Below, piece after piece: positions 1 through 8,374 of a stretch of DNA of 43,894 nucleotides. The stretch covers positions 56,140 through 100,033 of the forward strand of contig DKPV01000019.1 in assembly GCA_002471375.1 (NCBI GenBank). Reading direction: 5' to 3'. The DNA is from Flavobacteriales bacterium UBA7325. Its GTDB lineage: Bacteria; Bacteroidota; Bacteroidia; Flavobacteriales_D; Crocinitomicaceae. The position numbers and the translations under genes were made by a program. Each line of letters starts with the position of its first letter. Position 1 is the first letter of the stretch. The notes below the pieces were generated by a model. The model searched no databases and was not told the origin of the DNA. It saw nothing but the letters and a program-made list of their open reading frames with translations.

Positions 1-62
1 AGACGCGCTGGATTCAAAATCCAGTTCCTTCGGGAGTGAGGGTTCGATTCCCTCCCAAGGTA
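1..62 (+). tRNA. tRNA-Leu(CAA), 5' end missing
   Basis: The 3' part of a class II tRNA is visible; the window starts inside it. The anticodon stem is CTGGA (8-12) with TCCAG (20-24) around the loop TTCAAAA, so the anticodon at 15-17 is CAA, reading the leucine codon UUG. A long variable arm follows, TCC/GGA closed by a TTCG tetraloop (26-35), as expected for tRNA-Leu. The T arm is GAGGG-TTCGATT-CCCTC (38-54), then the 3' acceptor strand CCAAGGT and discriminator A. CCA is not encoded. The D arm and 5' acceptor strand lie before position 1. Confidence 0.93.
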
Positions 63-63
63 C

Positions 64-99
64 AAAAGCTTCAGTTTTCACTGAAGCTTTTTTGTTTTA
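64..99 (+). terminator. Rho-independent terminator after tRNA-Leu
   Basis: A perfect 9-bp stem AAGCTTCAG (66-74) / CTGAAGCTT (81-89) with a 6-nt loop is followed directly by a T-rich tract. It ends the tRNA transcript. Confidence 0.85.
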
Positions 100-182
100 T
101 CGCCAGAAGAGAATATTGGCATAATTAGGCAAAACTCTATGAAATCATCCTAGGAAATGCATTTTTAGCATGAAAAATACAA

Positions 183-293
183 GCTTGTTTTTAGTCGGAA
201 AGCATCTCCCGTGGTAAATATCCGCGCAAGTAGCACTGGCATTGTGAAAGTGCTCATTTAAACAAGCCCGAAAACGGAGGTTTATTCGACTAG
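183..293 (+). promoter_or_regulatory. possible structured RNA leader upstream of the cold-shock gene
   Basis: The 290 bases between the tRNA terminator and the cold-shock gene hold no convincing ORF but contain complementary segments. GCTTGTTT (183-190) pairs perfectly with AAACAAGC (260-267), enclosing a hairpin AGCACT (232-237) / AGTGCT (249-254). TAGTCG (192-197), inside the outer loop, could also pair with CGACTA (287-292) outside it, which would make a pseudoknot. Cold-shock genes in other bacteria often carry long, temperature-responsive 5' leaders, so this may be one, or a separate small RNA. The pairing was found by eye and could be chance. Confidence 0.3.
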
Positions 294-390
294 ATGCGAC
301 AGAAATAATGATTTAACAAATGAATTAATCCCATGTTTATTGCTGATTATGGGTTCTTTCAATTATATTCGTCCCATTAAAATTAATGTA

Positions 391-582
391 ATGAGTAAAG
401 GAACTGTAAAATTTTTTAATGACTCTAAGGGATTTGGATTCATTATTGAAGATGAAACGAACGAGGATCGATTCGTTCACGTAACTGGTTTGATTGATGA
501 AATCAAAGAAGGTGATAACGTTGAATACGAATTAGAAGAAGGAAAAAGAGGACTTAACGCAACAAACGTTAAGGTAGTCTAA
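391..582 (+). CDS. cold-shock domain protein
   Basis: A 63-residue single cold-shock domain, the usual length for the CspA family. The RNP1-type motif is KGFGFI (residues 13-18) and the RNP2-type motif is RFVHVT (27-32), where most family members have LFVHFS. These proteins bind single-stranded nucleic acid and act as RNA chaperones in the cytoplasm. The start was placed at ATG 391 (MSKGTVKFF) because an upstream in-frame ATG at 340 would add 17 residues that are not part of the fold. A strong terminator follows 20 bp after the stop, so the gene is probably monocistronic. Which csp paralogue it is cannot be told. Confidence 0.93.
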   Translation: MSKGTVKFFNDSKGFGFIIEDETNEDRFVHVTGLIDEIKEGDNVEYELEEGKRGLNATNVKVV

Positions 583-602
583 TTTCTATCTCGAAAGAAC
601 TA

Positions 603-630
603 GGGTGTCTGAATCAGACACCCTTTTTTT
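603..630 (+). terminator. terminator after cold-shock gene
   Basis: A 9-bp perfect stem GGGTGTCTG / CAGACACCC around the loop AAT is followed by seven T. It separates the cold-shock gene from the convergent lipid kinase locus. Confidence 0.9.
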
Positions 631-642
631 ATGCTAAATTTT

Positions 643-1547
643 TCAATTCACGCATTGCAGCACACCAGGTAAAACTTGGACTTTTATTGTATTACTCCCT
701 GCGATCTCGCCGTCCGTTTCAAGGTACACTTCCTTGCTAGTCTGGACAGACAGTTCATCAAAATGATAGTATTGAACTTCAGGATGATCGATCTTTAGTC
801 CTCGTTTCAGTTTACTTAAATTCTTGACGTATTGCATTAATGAAACATTTCCAAGAATCGTAAGGCCTAATTTTCCAATATCAACACGCGCTTCTTGGTG
901 TATTGTCAAGCCATGTCCGAATACCCCCCCCATTGGTGAAAACAAGCATTAATGATTTTCCGCTAAACGAAATACCATCACCCATAATAGTCATGTCTTT
1001 CTTTTTGTATGTAAAAAAGGTTCTTAAAATTGCCAAGCTATAGGACATCTTTCCTCCCATTCCTTTCGTTCTTTGACGATCCATTGCCTCGACCACCTTG
1101 GCACCAAAGCCTATATCAGCTACATTTAGAAAATACCGACTTCTTTCATCGAAATGAACCAATGCCAAATCAATATTTGAGACTTTACCATCTACTATAT
1201 TTCGGACGAGTTTTTTCTTAGATTGATCCTTTAAAGAACGCATGAAACCATTCCCAGTATCATTAGGAATTATACCAAACGAAACATTCTTGTGCTCTGA
1301 ATTCATAATACCATTTATCACTTCGTTGCACGTACCGTCACCCCCAACAGCTACTACAATATCATGTGACTTCGCAGCTGATTCAGAAAGACCAATTGCA
1401 TGACCATGAGAGTTGGTTTTTAACATCGCAATTACCAATGTTGGCTCATTCTTAAGTAACGCAATTATCTCATCTGAATCCTTCGATAGTCTTCGGTTAC
1501 CATTAACAATAAGAGCTACTTTTTTTATTTGGTTTTGTAGAACTCAT
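643..1547 (-). pseudogene. YegS/DagK-like lipid kinase, interrupted by two homopolymer frameshifts
   Basis: The locus encodes a diacylglycerol-kinase-catalytic-domain protein (DagK/YegS/BmrU type), which would phosphorylate a lipid substrate at the inner membrane face. The central part has the ATP-binding VAVGGDGTCNEVING motif and GIIPNDTGNGF. As given, the reading frame breaks twice. From ATG 1547 the frame MSSTKPNKK runs into a run of seven A (minus strand; T run at 1520-1526) and stops soon after; with one A fewer it continues as KKVALIVNGN. Near the middle a run of eight G (C run at 924-931) shifts LVFTNGGG out of frame; with seven G it reads LVFTNGGVFGHG and runs on to the TGA at 643-645. 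The repaired product would be about 300 residues, the family's usual size. Either this is a real pseudogene or phase-variable gene, or both tracts carry one-base sequencing errors. Confidence 0.8.
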
Positions 1548-1608
1548 GGACAAGATAATCAATTCAAGTAATGACTTTCATTGAGGTTTTGAAATTCATA
1601 CTTGGTCA

Positions 1609-1642
1609 TAAAATAAAAAACGACACTAATTACTTAGTGCCG
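1609..1642 (-). terminator. recA terminator
   Basis: On the minus strand CGGCACTAA / TTAGTGTCG forms a 9-bp stem (one G-T pair) around GTAA and is followed by TTTTTT. It lies 19 bp past the recA stop codon. Confidence 0.85.
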
Positions 1643-1660
1643 TTCATTTACGATATGCAG

Positions 1661-2695
1661 TTAATCGTGCTCCTCCATCAATTCAACCTCTTTTGATGGA
1701 GCGAGAGCTTCTTTAATCTTGTTCTCTAATTCTTCCATTAATTCTGGATTGTCTTTGATGATTGCTTTAACAGCATCACGTCCTTGACCGAGTCGAGTTT
1801 CTCCATAAGAGAACCAAGAACCACTTTTCTTTACAATGTCAAGTTCAACACCTAGATCAAGTATTTCGCCTACTTTAGAAATCCCTTGACCATACATAAT
1901 ATCGAATTCTGCTCTTCGGAATGGTGGCGCAACTTTGTTCTTAACAATTTTCACTTTCGTTCGGTTACCGATAACTTCATCACCATCTTTGATCTGACTT
2001 GATCTTCGAATATCAACACGAACTGAAGAGTAAAACTTCAATGCATTTCCTCCCGTAGTTGTTTCAGGATTTCCGAACATTACACCAATCTTCTCACGTA
2101 GTTGGTTGATGAAAATACAGCAGGTATTTGCTTTATTTATCGATCCGGTAAGTTTACGAAGTGCCTTTGACATCAATCGCGCTTGTAATCCCATTTGAGA
2201 ATCACCCATTTCTCCTTCAATTTCTGCTTTAGGTGTAAGTGCTGCAACTGAATCCACAATTAGTAAATCGACAGCTCCTGAACGAATCAGGTTATCCGCG
2301 ATCTCCAATGCTTGCTCACCATTGTCCGGTTGAGAAATAAGTAAATTTTCTATATCGACACCTAGGCTTCTAGCATAAAACTGATCAAAAGCATGCTCTG
2401 CATCCACAAAAGCAGCAATTCCTCCTTGCTTCTGAACTTCCGCAATTGCGTGAATAGCCAATGTTGTTTTTCCTGAAGACTCCGGTCCATAAATTTCTAC
2501 TACTCTTCCTTTTGGGAATCCTCCAACACCTAATGCAAGGTCTAGTGTCAATGATCCTGTTGGAATCACATCAATTTCCTCAATAGGAGCATCTCCTAAT
2601 TTCATAACGGTTCCTTTACCGTATGTTTTGTCCAACTTATCCATTGTAAGTTGAAGCGCTTTCAATTTGTCTGCATTAATTTCTTTCGCTGCCAT
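1661..2695 (-). CDS. recA: recombinase RecA
   Basis: A 344-residue RecA, the normal length. It forms ATP-dependent filaments on single-stranded DNA, catalyses strand exchange in recombinational repair and triggers LexA-type self-cleavage where a SOS system exists. The Walker A motif GPESSGKT is at residues 70-77 and the Walker B segment LLIVDSVAAL at 144-153. The L2 region NPETTTGGNALKFY is intact, and the C-terminus is acidic (ELMEEHD). The next gene upstream on the same strand is bcp, 111 bp away. No clear TAnnTTTG box was seen in that gap (the nearest is AACCTTTG), and no SOS box was recognised. A terminator follows. Confidence 0.98.
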   Translation of the reverse strand: MAAKEINADKLKALQLTMDKLDKTYGKGTVMKLGDAPIEEIDVIPTGSLTLDLALGVGGFPKGRVVEIYGPESSGKTTLAIHAIAEVQKQGGIAAFVDAEHAFDQFYARSLGVDIENLLISQPDNGEQALEIADNLIRSGAVDLLIVDSVAALTPKAEIEGEMGDSQMGLQARLMSKALRKLTGSINKANTCCIFINQLREKIGVMFGNPETTTGGNALKFYSSVRVDIRRSSQIKDGDEVIGNRTKVKIVKNKVAPPFRRAEFDIMYGQGISKVGEILDLGVELDIVKKSGSWFSYGETRLGQGRDAVKAIIKDNPELMEELENKIKEALAPSKEVELMEEHD

Positions 2696-2806
2696 ATCGC
2701 TTGTTTAAATTTTATGTGCCTGTCACTCCTGTTGGACAAACACAAAGGTTGAATTGTTTTTGTTTTTTACAAATATGACCCCTAAAGGTCGTAAAGTATT
2801 TACGTT

Positions 2807-3277
2807 CTATTTATTTTCTTCGAATATTTCTAAAATCTCACGCGTGTGATCCTTTGTTTTAGGCTTCTCAATTATCCCAATAATTGAATGATGTTCATCT
2901 AAAAGGAAAGTTGTCCGGTGAATTCCATCGTAGATTCTTCCCATAAATTTTTTCTCTCCCCAAACACCATATAAATTAATCAGCTCCTTTTCCTCATCTG
3001 CAATTAAGGAAAATGGCAACTCATATTTAGCAATAAACTTCTGGTGTTTCTTTTCACCATCTGCACTCACTCCCAGAATAATGATATCCTCATTTTGTAG
3101 TGCCTCATAATTATCACGAATATTACACGCCTGAGCTGTACATCCTGGAGTGTCATCTTTCGGGTAGAAATAAATTACAACTCTTTTCCCTTCGAAATCA
3201 CTCAAACTAAGCACATTACCAACTTGGTCTAATGCTGAAAATTCCGGTGCTTTATCTCCAATTTTTAAATGTTTCAC
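2807..3277 (-). CDS. bcp: thioredoxin-dependent thiol peroxidase (BCP-type peroxiredoxin)
   Basis: A 156-residue atypical two-cysteine peroxiredoxin that reduces hydrogen peroxide and organic hydroperoxides, recycled by thioredoxin, in the cytoplasm. The signature PKDDTPGCTAQAC places the peroxidatic cysteine at C46 and the resolving cysteine at C51, the 5-residue spacing typical of BCP. There is no signal peptide. A TATATTTG box lies upstream at 3315-3322 on the minus strand, giving a leader of about 30 nt. Transcription could read on into recA. Confidence 0.95.
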   Translation of the reverse strand: MKHLKIGDKAPEFSALDQVGNVLSLSDFEGKRVVIYFYPKDDTPGCTAQACNIRDNYEALQNEDIIILGVSADGEKKHQKFIAKYELPFSLIADEEKELINLYGVWGEKKFMGRIYDGIHRTTFLLDEHHSIIGIIEKPKTKDHTREILEIFEENK

Positions 3278-3314
3278 TGCTATAAATTTAATCAGTTATT
3301 GACGATTATTTAAT

Positions 3315-3322
3315 CAAATATA
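3315..3322 (-). promoter_or_regulatory. TAnnTTTG promoter box for bcp
   Basis: The minus strand reads TATATTTG, matching the Bacteroidota -7 consensus TAnnTTTG, 37 nt upstream of the bcp start. Confidence 0.5.
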
Positions 3323-3429
3323 CTTCTTAATTTTTAATCAACAAGTTTTTTGACGAAAATTTAAATCGGTTGTTTTAATACTAATTAACCAATGTGCTGT
3401 ATATTTATATCACACAAAAACCAACCACT

Positions 3430-5040
3430 ATGATAACTGATAAATTGAAAACACTTCTGCTTATTCCCTTATGCGGCTTATCTACATTTGGGATTTCACA
3501 AACAACTTATAATTACACGGGGGCAATGGACACTTATACTGTTCCGGCAGGTGTAACATCTATTCACATCGAAACATGGGGTGCTGAAGGAAATAATGGC
3601 ACTGGAATCGGAGGTGGTTCTGCTGGACTTGGCGGATTTGCAGAGGGAGATCTGACAGTCACAGGTGGACAGGTAATTAACCTCTATGTAGGGGGACAAG
3701 ATGGTTACAATGGTGGCGGCCTTGGGGGAGTTACCAATCTTGGAAATGGTGGCGGCGCATCCGACGTTCGTGTCGGTGGTGTTACTCCGGGAGATAGAGT
3801 TATCGTTGCCGGTGGTGGCGGTGGTGGAGGTGGCACAGGTTGCGTTACAGATTGGACAGGCGGAAATGGTGGAGCAGGCGGTGGTCTACCAGGCACCAGT
3901 GGAGCAGATAGTCCGAATGGTGGTGGAGGTTTCGGAGGGACCCTTTCTACCGGAGGAGCAGCAGGGATTGGATGTGGTGGTTACTTAGGTAGTCCCGGTT
4001 TGGCAAATGGAACTGGTGGTGCTGGACAGGTTTGTTGTTGCGCTACAACACCTAGCGGTGGAGGCGGTGGCGGTGGCTATGCCGTTGGCGGTGGCGGTGG
4101 CGGTGGATCCGCAGGAACTACTGGATGTTCAGGAAATGATAAAGGTGGCGGCGGTGGCGGTGCCGGCGGAAGTAATTTTACTGGCACACTATTAAACCCT
4201 ATCACGAGTGATGGTGTTCAAACTGGAGATGGCGTTATCATCATTTCCGAAAACTGTACGTCTTCGGCATCTTCTCTAGTAGCAACTTCTTGTTATAGTT
4301 ATACATCCCCTAGCGGAAATTATACATGGACAACGTCAAATACATATATGGACACAATTCCAAATGCTTCAGGATGCGACAGTGTCATAACAATAGATGT
4401 AACGATCAATGACACAACTTTCGGTTCAGAATCGGCTACTTCTTGCGGAGACTTTATTTGGGCTTCAAATGGAATAACCTATACAAGCACAGGAACATAT
4501 ATGGATACTCTAGTTGGTGCTCTATCTTGTGACTCTATAGCGACTTTGAATTTGACCGTAAATCCAGTGGACAATAGTGTATCTCAAACGGGAACACTCA
4601 TCTTAACAGCAAACGCAGGTGGTGCAACCTACCAATGGTTAGATTGTGATAATGGAAATGCACCCATTGTAGGTGAAACATCTCAATCTTATCTAGCGAC
4701 AACAAACGGAAACTATGCGGTAATCGTAACTCAAAATGGCTGTTCTGATACCTCAACTTGTCTTGCAATAACAGAAGCAGCCGTGTTTGAAAACGGATTT
4801 GGACCCGGGTTAAGTGTTTTCCCAAATCCAACTTCAGGTGATATAACTATTGAGCTAGATGAATACAACAAAGAGGTTACTATTGTTGTGACAACAGTTT
4901 TGGGACAAGAAGTTTCTCGAGGAACTTACGATGGATCGAAAAACATAGAACTAAATCTTGACGGGGCGACTGGATATTATTTTGTTGAAATTTCAGCAGC
5001 TAATGGAAAGAAGGCACGTGTGAAAGTCTTGAAAAAATAA
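3430..5040 (+). CDS. secreted glycine-rich protein with T9SS sorting domain
   Basis: A 536-residue exported protein of unknown function. A signal peptide (about residues 1-24, ending GISQ) is followed by a very glycine-rich block to about residue 265. This opens with a segment on the pattern YTVPAGVTSIHIETWGAEG, which resembles the glycine-rich domain shared with ALK/LTK-type receptors and many bacterial surface proteins. Two cysteine-containing repeats follow (near CYSYTSPSGNYTW and CGDFIWASNGITY), then an Ig-like segment, then a C-terminal type A sorting domain starting at FPNPTSGDITIELD and ending in KVLKK. The sorting domain implies export by the type IX system and anchoring at the cell surface or release. 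ATG 3430 was chosen because the signal peptide begins there; an upstream in-frame alternative at 3394 adds 12 non-signal residues. The glycine block makes this stretch locally GC-rich. Confidence 0.85.
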   Translation: MITDKLKTLLLIPLCGLSTFGISQTTYNYTGAMDTYTVPAGVTSIHIETWGAEGNNGTGIGGGSAGLGGFAEGDLTVTGGQVINLYVGGQDGYNGGGLGGVTNLGNGGGASDVRVGGVTPGDRVIVAGGGGGGGGTGCVTDWTGGNGGAGGGLPGTSGADSPNGGGGFGGTLSTGGAAGIGCGGYLGSPGLANGTGGAGQVCCCATTPSGGGGGGGYAVGGGGGGGSAGTTGCSGNDKGGGGGGAGGSNFTGTLLNPITSDGVQTGDGVIIISENCTSSASSLVATSCYSYTSPSGNYTWTTSNTYMDTIPNASGCDSVITIDVTINDTTFGSESATSCGDFIWASNGITYTSTGTYMDTLVGALSCDSIATLNLTVNPVDNSVSQTGTLILTANAGGATYQWLDCDNGNAPIVGETSQSYLATTNGNYAVIVTQNGCSDTSTCLAITEAAVFENGFGPGLSVFPNPTSGDITIELDEYNKEVTIVVTTVLGQEVSRGTYDGSKNIELNLDGATGYYFVEISAANGKKARVKVLKK

Positions 5041-5054
5041 TTCTGAAACCTTGG

Positions 5055-5093
5055 AATAAAAAAGCCCCTTGATGCATATGCAACAGGGGGCTT
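5055..5093 (-). terminator. terminator of the M1 aminopeptidase gene
   Basis: On the minus strand AAGCCCCCTGTTG / CAAGGGGCTT forms a strong GC-rich hairpin around the palindrome TGCATATGCA, followed by TTTTTTATT. The hairpin also ends the plus-strand glycine-rich gene, but without a T tract on that side. Confidence 0.8.
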
Positions 5094-5109
5094 CTCATTA
5101 ATAGTAATG

Positions 5110-7737
5110 CTACTCTTCTGTTAGCTCTTCTAGTAAGTTGTTAAACTTAGCCATCGCCTCGTTAAAGCCTGCAATTTTCTTACGTGTTTGATCAGCGTAC
5201 GCTGCATCATTGTTTTCCTCAAATTCTGCTAGTTCTACCTCAAGTTCACTAATATTCTCGTTGATCCCCTTAACTATATAATCAAGGTTTTGAGGTAAGA
5301 ACATGTCCATATACATTCCTCCACCTTCTGACAGTTTCTTATAGATCGGTAATGAACGATCCATAAGTTTTGAATCTTGACGAGAAATGAAGTAGGTAAA
5401 CGAGCTCATAAGACCAAGTTTGTCGAATCCTTGAAGTACGGTGCCATTAAATGCCGTCTCAAAAAACTCAAACTTCTCTGGCCCACCAAATCCAGCATAT
5501 AACTGTCCGATTCCACTAACCATACTCGAAGATCTTTCTGTCTCCAACGGTCCGGCAAGTTCCATTGCCTTCTCCGGGTTCTCCTTGCCAAGAGAACTCA
5601 AGGCTGTTGTTACAACATGATATGATGAATCCCCCGCAACACTTGCAATATAAATCGGCTCAACTTCTTCAGCGTCCATCAATTTTCCCAATTTGTTTAA
5701 TGCCGCAGCACGAACGCTTGATTTAGGATCGTTATCCACCATATCCTTCAGTTTGGCGATTCCCTCAGTTAATCTGTCTTCTTTTAGTTTCGACGTTTTA
5801 TCCACTGCTTCTATTCGAATTCCCCAAAATGGATCTTTCAATGCATCTAAAATCATTTGCTGACCTTTTTCTGAACGATCGTTCGACCCTTTCATTAAAC
5901 CATCTCTACGGGCAGCGAATCGTTCTCCATTGTAATATTGGAACACATACATTCCTTTCGACTTCCGTTCTCGCTTTTTACCTAATACCATTTGTTGATT
6001 GTCGTATACAAAGCCTTTCAACTCTCCAGTAAATGGCAGTGAAATTTCCTCCATCAACTCATCCACAACTACCTTATGCAAATGCTTCCCTTCCGTATCG
6101 AAGATTGCAATCTCCATAGGGAGTTTAAATATAGGTGACTCTTCCAAGTCTTGTTTCTGCTCCACAGTGATATTCAACATATGACCTAAAGAATCAACCT
6201 CTTGATGGAAAGACAATATTGGATGACCCGCAGCTAAGAACCATTGATTAAAGAACCAGTTAAGATCTTCTCCAGATACCTCCTCAAAAGCCAAACGCAA
6301 TTGATGAAATTCAGCTGGCTTGAACTTATTCTTCTCCAAGTAATTTCTCATCCCTTCAAAGAAGGCCTCATCACCAAGGTAATTTCTCAGCATATGTAAT
6401 ATACGCCCACCCTTATTATACGAGTGCCCATCAAACATTTGTTCCTTATCATCAAAGTCAAACCAGATTAAATCATGGTAACCTTGCATTTGAGAAGATT
6501 GAAAATATCCATCGGCCTCAGCTTCTGCATTTAAATCTGCCTCATCAATTCCATATCTAAATTCATCCCACAAATACTGAGAATAGTTAGCGAATGATTC
6601 ATTAAGTGGAAGGTTCGACCAAGATTCACATGTTACTAAATCACCAAACCAATGGTGGAATAATTCGTGCGCAATTGTGGATTGATCATTGTCATCTAGC
6701 AGCTCACGATCATTCTTATAGACATAATCTCCAAATATTACTGCACCCGTGTTCTCCATGGCTCCTGAGACGTATTCTCGAACAACAATTTGATTGTATT
6801 TATCCCAAACAAATTCTACACCTGTTAGCTCAGAGAAAAACTTAATCATTGTAGGTGTCTCTCCAAAAATTGCTCTGGCATTACCCTCCCATTCTTTCTC
6901 AACATAATAATTAACATCCATCTTAGTTCCATCAGGACGTGTATATGAATCTTCGACAATCTTAAATTCACCAATACCCATCATAAATAAATAGGGCGCG
7001 TGTGGTAAGGTTTGTTTCCAATGATCAACTCGTTTACCACCATCAACTTTTTTACTCGACATTAACTTACCATTTGATAACGTCGTGTACTTATCTTGAA
7101 CCGTAATAAAAACTTCTTGAGTTGTTTTTGCATTCGGAGAGTCAATCGTTGGGAACCAAACTGAACTCGATTCCGTTTCACCTTGTGTCCAAATTTGCGG
7201 CATTTTATTCGGCTCTTCTCCTCTTGGATTAATAAAATAAAGCCCCTTATCGGATGTAATAGCTGCGCTTCCACCTTCCTCACGTTCTTCTGGACGTGCG
7301 ACATAGTCAATGACAATTGTGTAGTTCTCATCCCTTGTATATTCTCTTCCTAACTTAATTGTAAGAACATCCTCTTTATAGGTGTAAGCAAGCATTGCTT
7401 TATTCATGTATACCTTATTGATGATCATACCCTTGGCGTCAAGAATTAATTCATCGGAAGCATAAAAATGTTGCTTTGCAGTGATTGTTGCTAGTCCGTT
7501 CATACGTGACTTCTTCCAATCAAAATTAACCTCAAGCTTGGTGTGAACTAAGTCCGTTAAGATGGTCTCAGTTGCATTATAGATTGGACGTTCGGCAGGA
7601 GCCTCTTCTGGTTCATACAACTCTGTTGGTTCTGCTACCTCGGCTGTTTCAGTTACAGCTACAATTGGCTCCTCATCCTTGTGTGTTCCACAAGCGACCA
7701 ACAAAAGCCCTGCGGCAATAATCAAATGTCTTTTCAT
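5110..7737 (-). CDS. M1 family zinc aminopeptidase, lipoprotein
   Basis: An 875-residue metallopeptidase of the M1 (gluzincin) family, removing N-terminal residues from peptides. The N-terminus MKRHLIIAAGLLLVAC is a lipoprotein signal with the lipidated cysteine at C16, so the enzyme is probably membrane-anchored outside the cytoplasm. An acidic linker (about 20-50) leads to the beta-saddle domain. The substrate motif GAMEN is at 325-329, the zinc motif HELFH at 357-361 and the third ligand E380, in NESFAN, giving the HEXXH-x18-E pattern. After about residue 600 the sequence is alpha-helical and looks like HEAT-type repeats with a charged coiled tail. It stands alone with its own terminator. 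Nutrient scavenging from peptides is the likely role (inference). Confidence 0.93.
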   Translation of the reverse strand: MKRHLIIAAGLLLVACGTHKDEEPIVAVTETAEVAEPTELYEPEEAPAERPIYNATETILTDLVHTKLEVNFDWKKSRMNGLATITAKQHFYASDELILDAKGMIINKVYMNKAMLAYTYKEDVLTIKLGREYTRDENYTIVIDYVARPEEREEGGSAAITSDKGLYFINPRGEEPNKMPQIWTQGETESSSVWFPTIDSPNAKTTQEVFITVQDKYTTLSNGKLMSSKKVDGGKRVDHWKQTLPHAPYLFMMGIGEFKIVEDSYTRPDGTKMDVNYYVEKEWEGNARAIFGETPTMIKFFSELTGVEFVWDKYNQIVVREYVSGAMENTGAVIFGDYVYKNDRELLDDNDQSTIAHELFHHWFGDLVTCESWSNLPLNESFANYSQYLWDEFRYGIDEADLNAEAEADGYFQSSQMQGYHDLIWFDFDDKEQMFDGHSYNKGGRILHMLRNYLGDEAFFEGMRNYLEKNKFKPAEFHQLRLAFEEVSGEDLNWFFNQWFLAAGHPILSFHQEVDSLGHMLNITVEQKQDLEESPIFKLPMEIAIFDTEGKHLHKVVVDELMEEISLPFTGELKGFVYDNQQMVLGKKRERKSKGMYVFQYYNGERFAARRDGLMKGSNDRSEKGQQMILDALKDPFWGIRIEAVDKTSKLKEDRLTEGIAKLKDMVDNDPKSSVRAAALNKLGKLMDAEEVEPIYIASVAGDSSYHVVTTALSSLGKENPEKAMELAGPLETERSSSMVSGIGQLYAGFGGPEKFEFFETAFNGTVLQGFDKLGLMSSFTYFISRQDSKLMDRSLPIYKKLSEGGGMYMDMFLPQNLDYIVKGINENISELEVELAEFEENNDAAYADQTRKKIAGFNEAMAKFNNLLEELTEE

Positions 7738-7821
7738 GATTCAATAATAAAGTTTAGGACAAAGAAGCCAATTTATTATGAGATGGAATGAATTTATTAG
7801 AGCATCGGACAATGATTCTAT

Positions 7822-7829
7822 TATTTTTG
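7822..7829 (+). promoter_or_regulatory. TAnnTTTG promoter box for biotin carrier gene
   Basis: TATTTTTG matches the Bacteroidota -7 consensus and ends 17 nt before ATG 7847. Confidence 0.5.
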
Positions 7830-7846
7830 TACTAAATAGATGATAA

Positions 7847-8314
7847 ATGGCAAACTCAATCTGGACAATAGACGGGAAGGCAACCAAGGGAGGTAGCAAC
7901 GAACAGCTCATTTGGGAAGATCGTCGCTATTTTACATTGAATCATAGCGGCCAGCAATTTCATGGTGAAGTGGTTTCAGAGAATATAGAAAGCAACTCAC
8001 TTACCATCAAAATAAATCAGCGCGTCTTTGAAGTTAAAAAGAATCATGAACTAGATGATTTGATTGCTAGAATGGGCATGGATAAGCCAAAAATTCAGAA
8101 GCTGAAAGAACTTTCCGCACCAATGCCAGGTCGCATCGTCTCAATTGAGGTTAATGTTGGTCAAAGCTTAGATGTGGGTGATGAAATCCTATCTCTCGAG
8201 GCGATGAAAATGGAAAATGTTCTAAAAGCCGAAGGAGTCGGGACTGTGAAATCTATTCTCATCAAAACAGATGAGGTTGTAGAAAAAGGTACTGTTCTAA
8301 TCGAATTTGAATAA
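7847..8314 (+). CDS. biotin carboxyl carrier protein of an acyl-CoA carboxylase
   Basis: A 155-residue protein with a C-terminal biotinyl/lipoyl domain (about 88-155). The biotinylation motif is EAMKMENV with the acceptor lysine at K121, preceded by the conserved APMPGRI at 91-97. The N-terminal 85 residues resemble the linker region found before the carrier domain in propionyl-CoA, acetyl-CoA and pyruvate carboxylases. It would carry carboxybiotin between a biotin carboxylase and a carboxyltransferase, neither of which is in the window. The overlapping out-of-frame ATG at 7839 was rejected because it breaks this domain. The substrate is unknown. Confidence 0.88.
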   Translation: MANSIWTIDGKATKGGSNEQLIWEDRRYFTLNHSGQQFHGEVVSENIESNSLTIKINQRVFEVKKNHELDDLIARMGMDKPKIQKLKELSAPMPGRIVSIEVNVGQSLDVGDEILSLEAMKMENVLKAEGVGTVKSILIKTDEVVEKGTVLIEFE

Positions 8315-8342
8315 TTACATTCCGTTATCGGATTCTTGGGCA

Positions 8343-8370
8343 CAAAAAAAGGGATTCGTTCGAACCCCTG
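8343..8370 (-). terminator. terminator of the 65-aa conserved protein gene
   Basis: On the minus strand GGGGTTC / GAATCCC pair around GAAC and are followed by seven T. The hairpin lies between two convergent genes and serves the minus-strand one. Confidence 0.7.
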
Positions 8371-8374
8371 GTTA

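Noticed and set aside
881..1438. Calling the 185- and 100-aa frames in 643-1438 as two separate genes
   Set aside because: They join into one kinase when a single G is removed, and the ends at the junction are nonsense (RTWLDNTPRSAC).
3701..3988. Open frames in other phases within the glycine-rich gene (plus 3701-3988, 4007-4195; minus 3705-3896)
   Set aside because: They are shadows created by repeated GGN codons; compositions such as poly-Pro or poly-Val have no domain sense.
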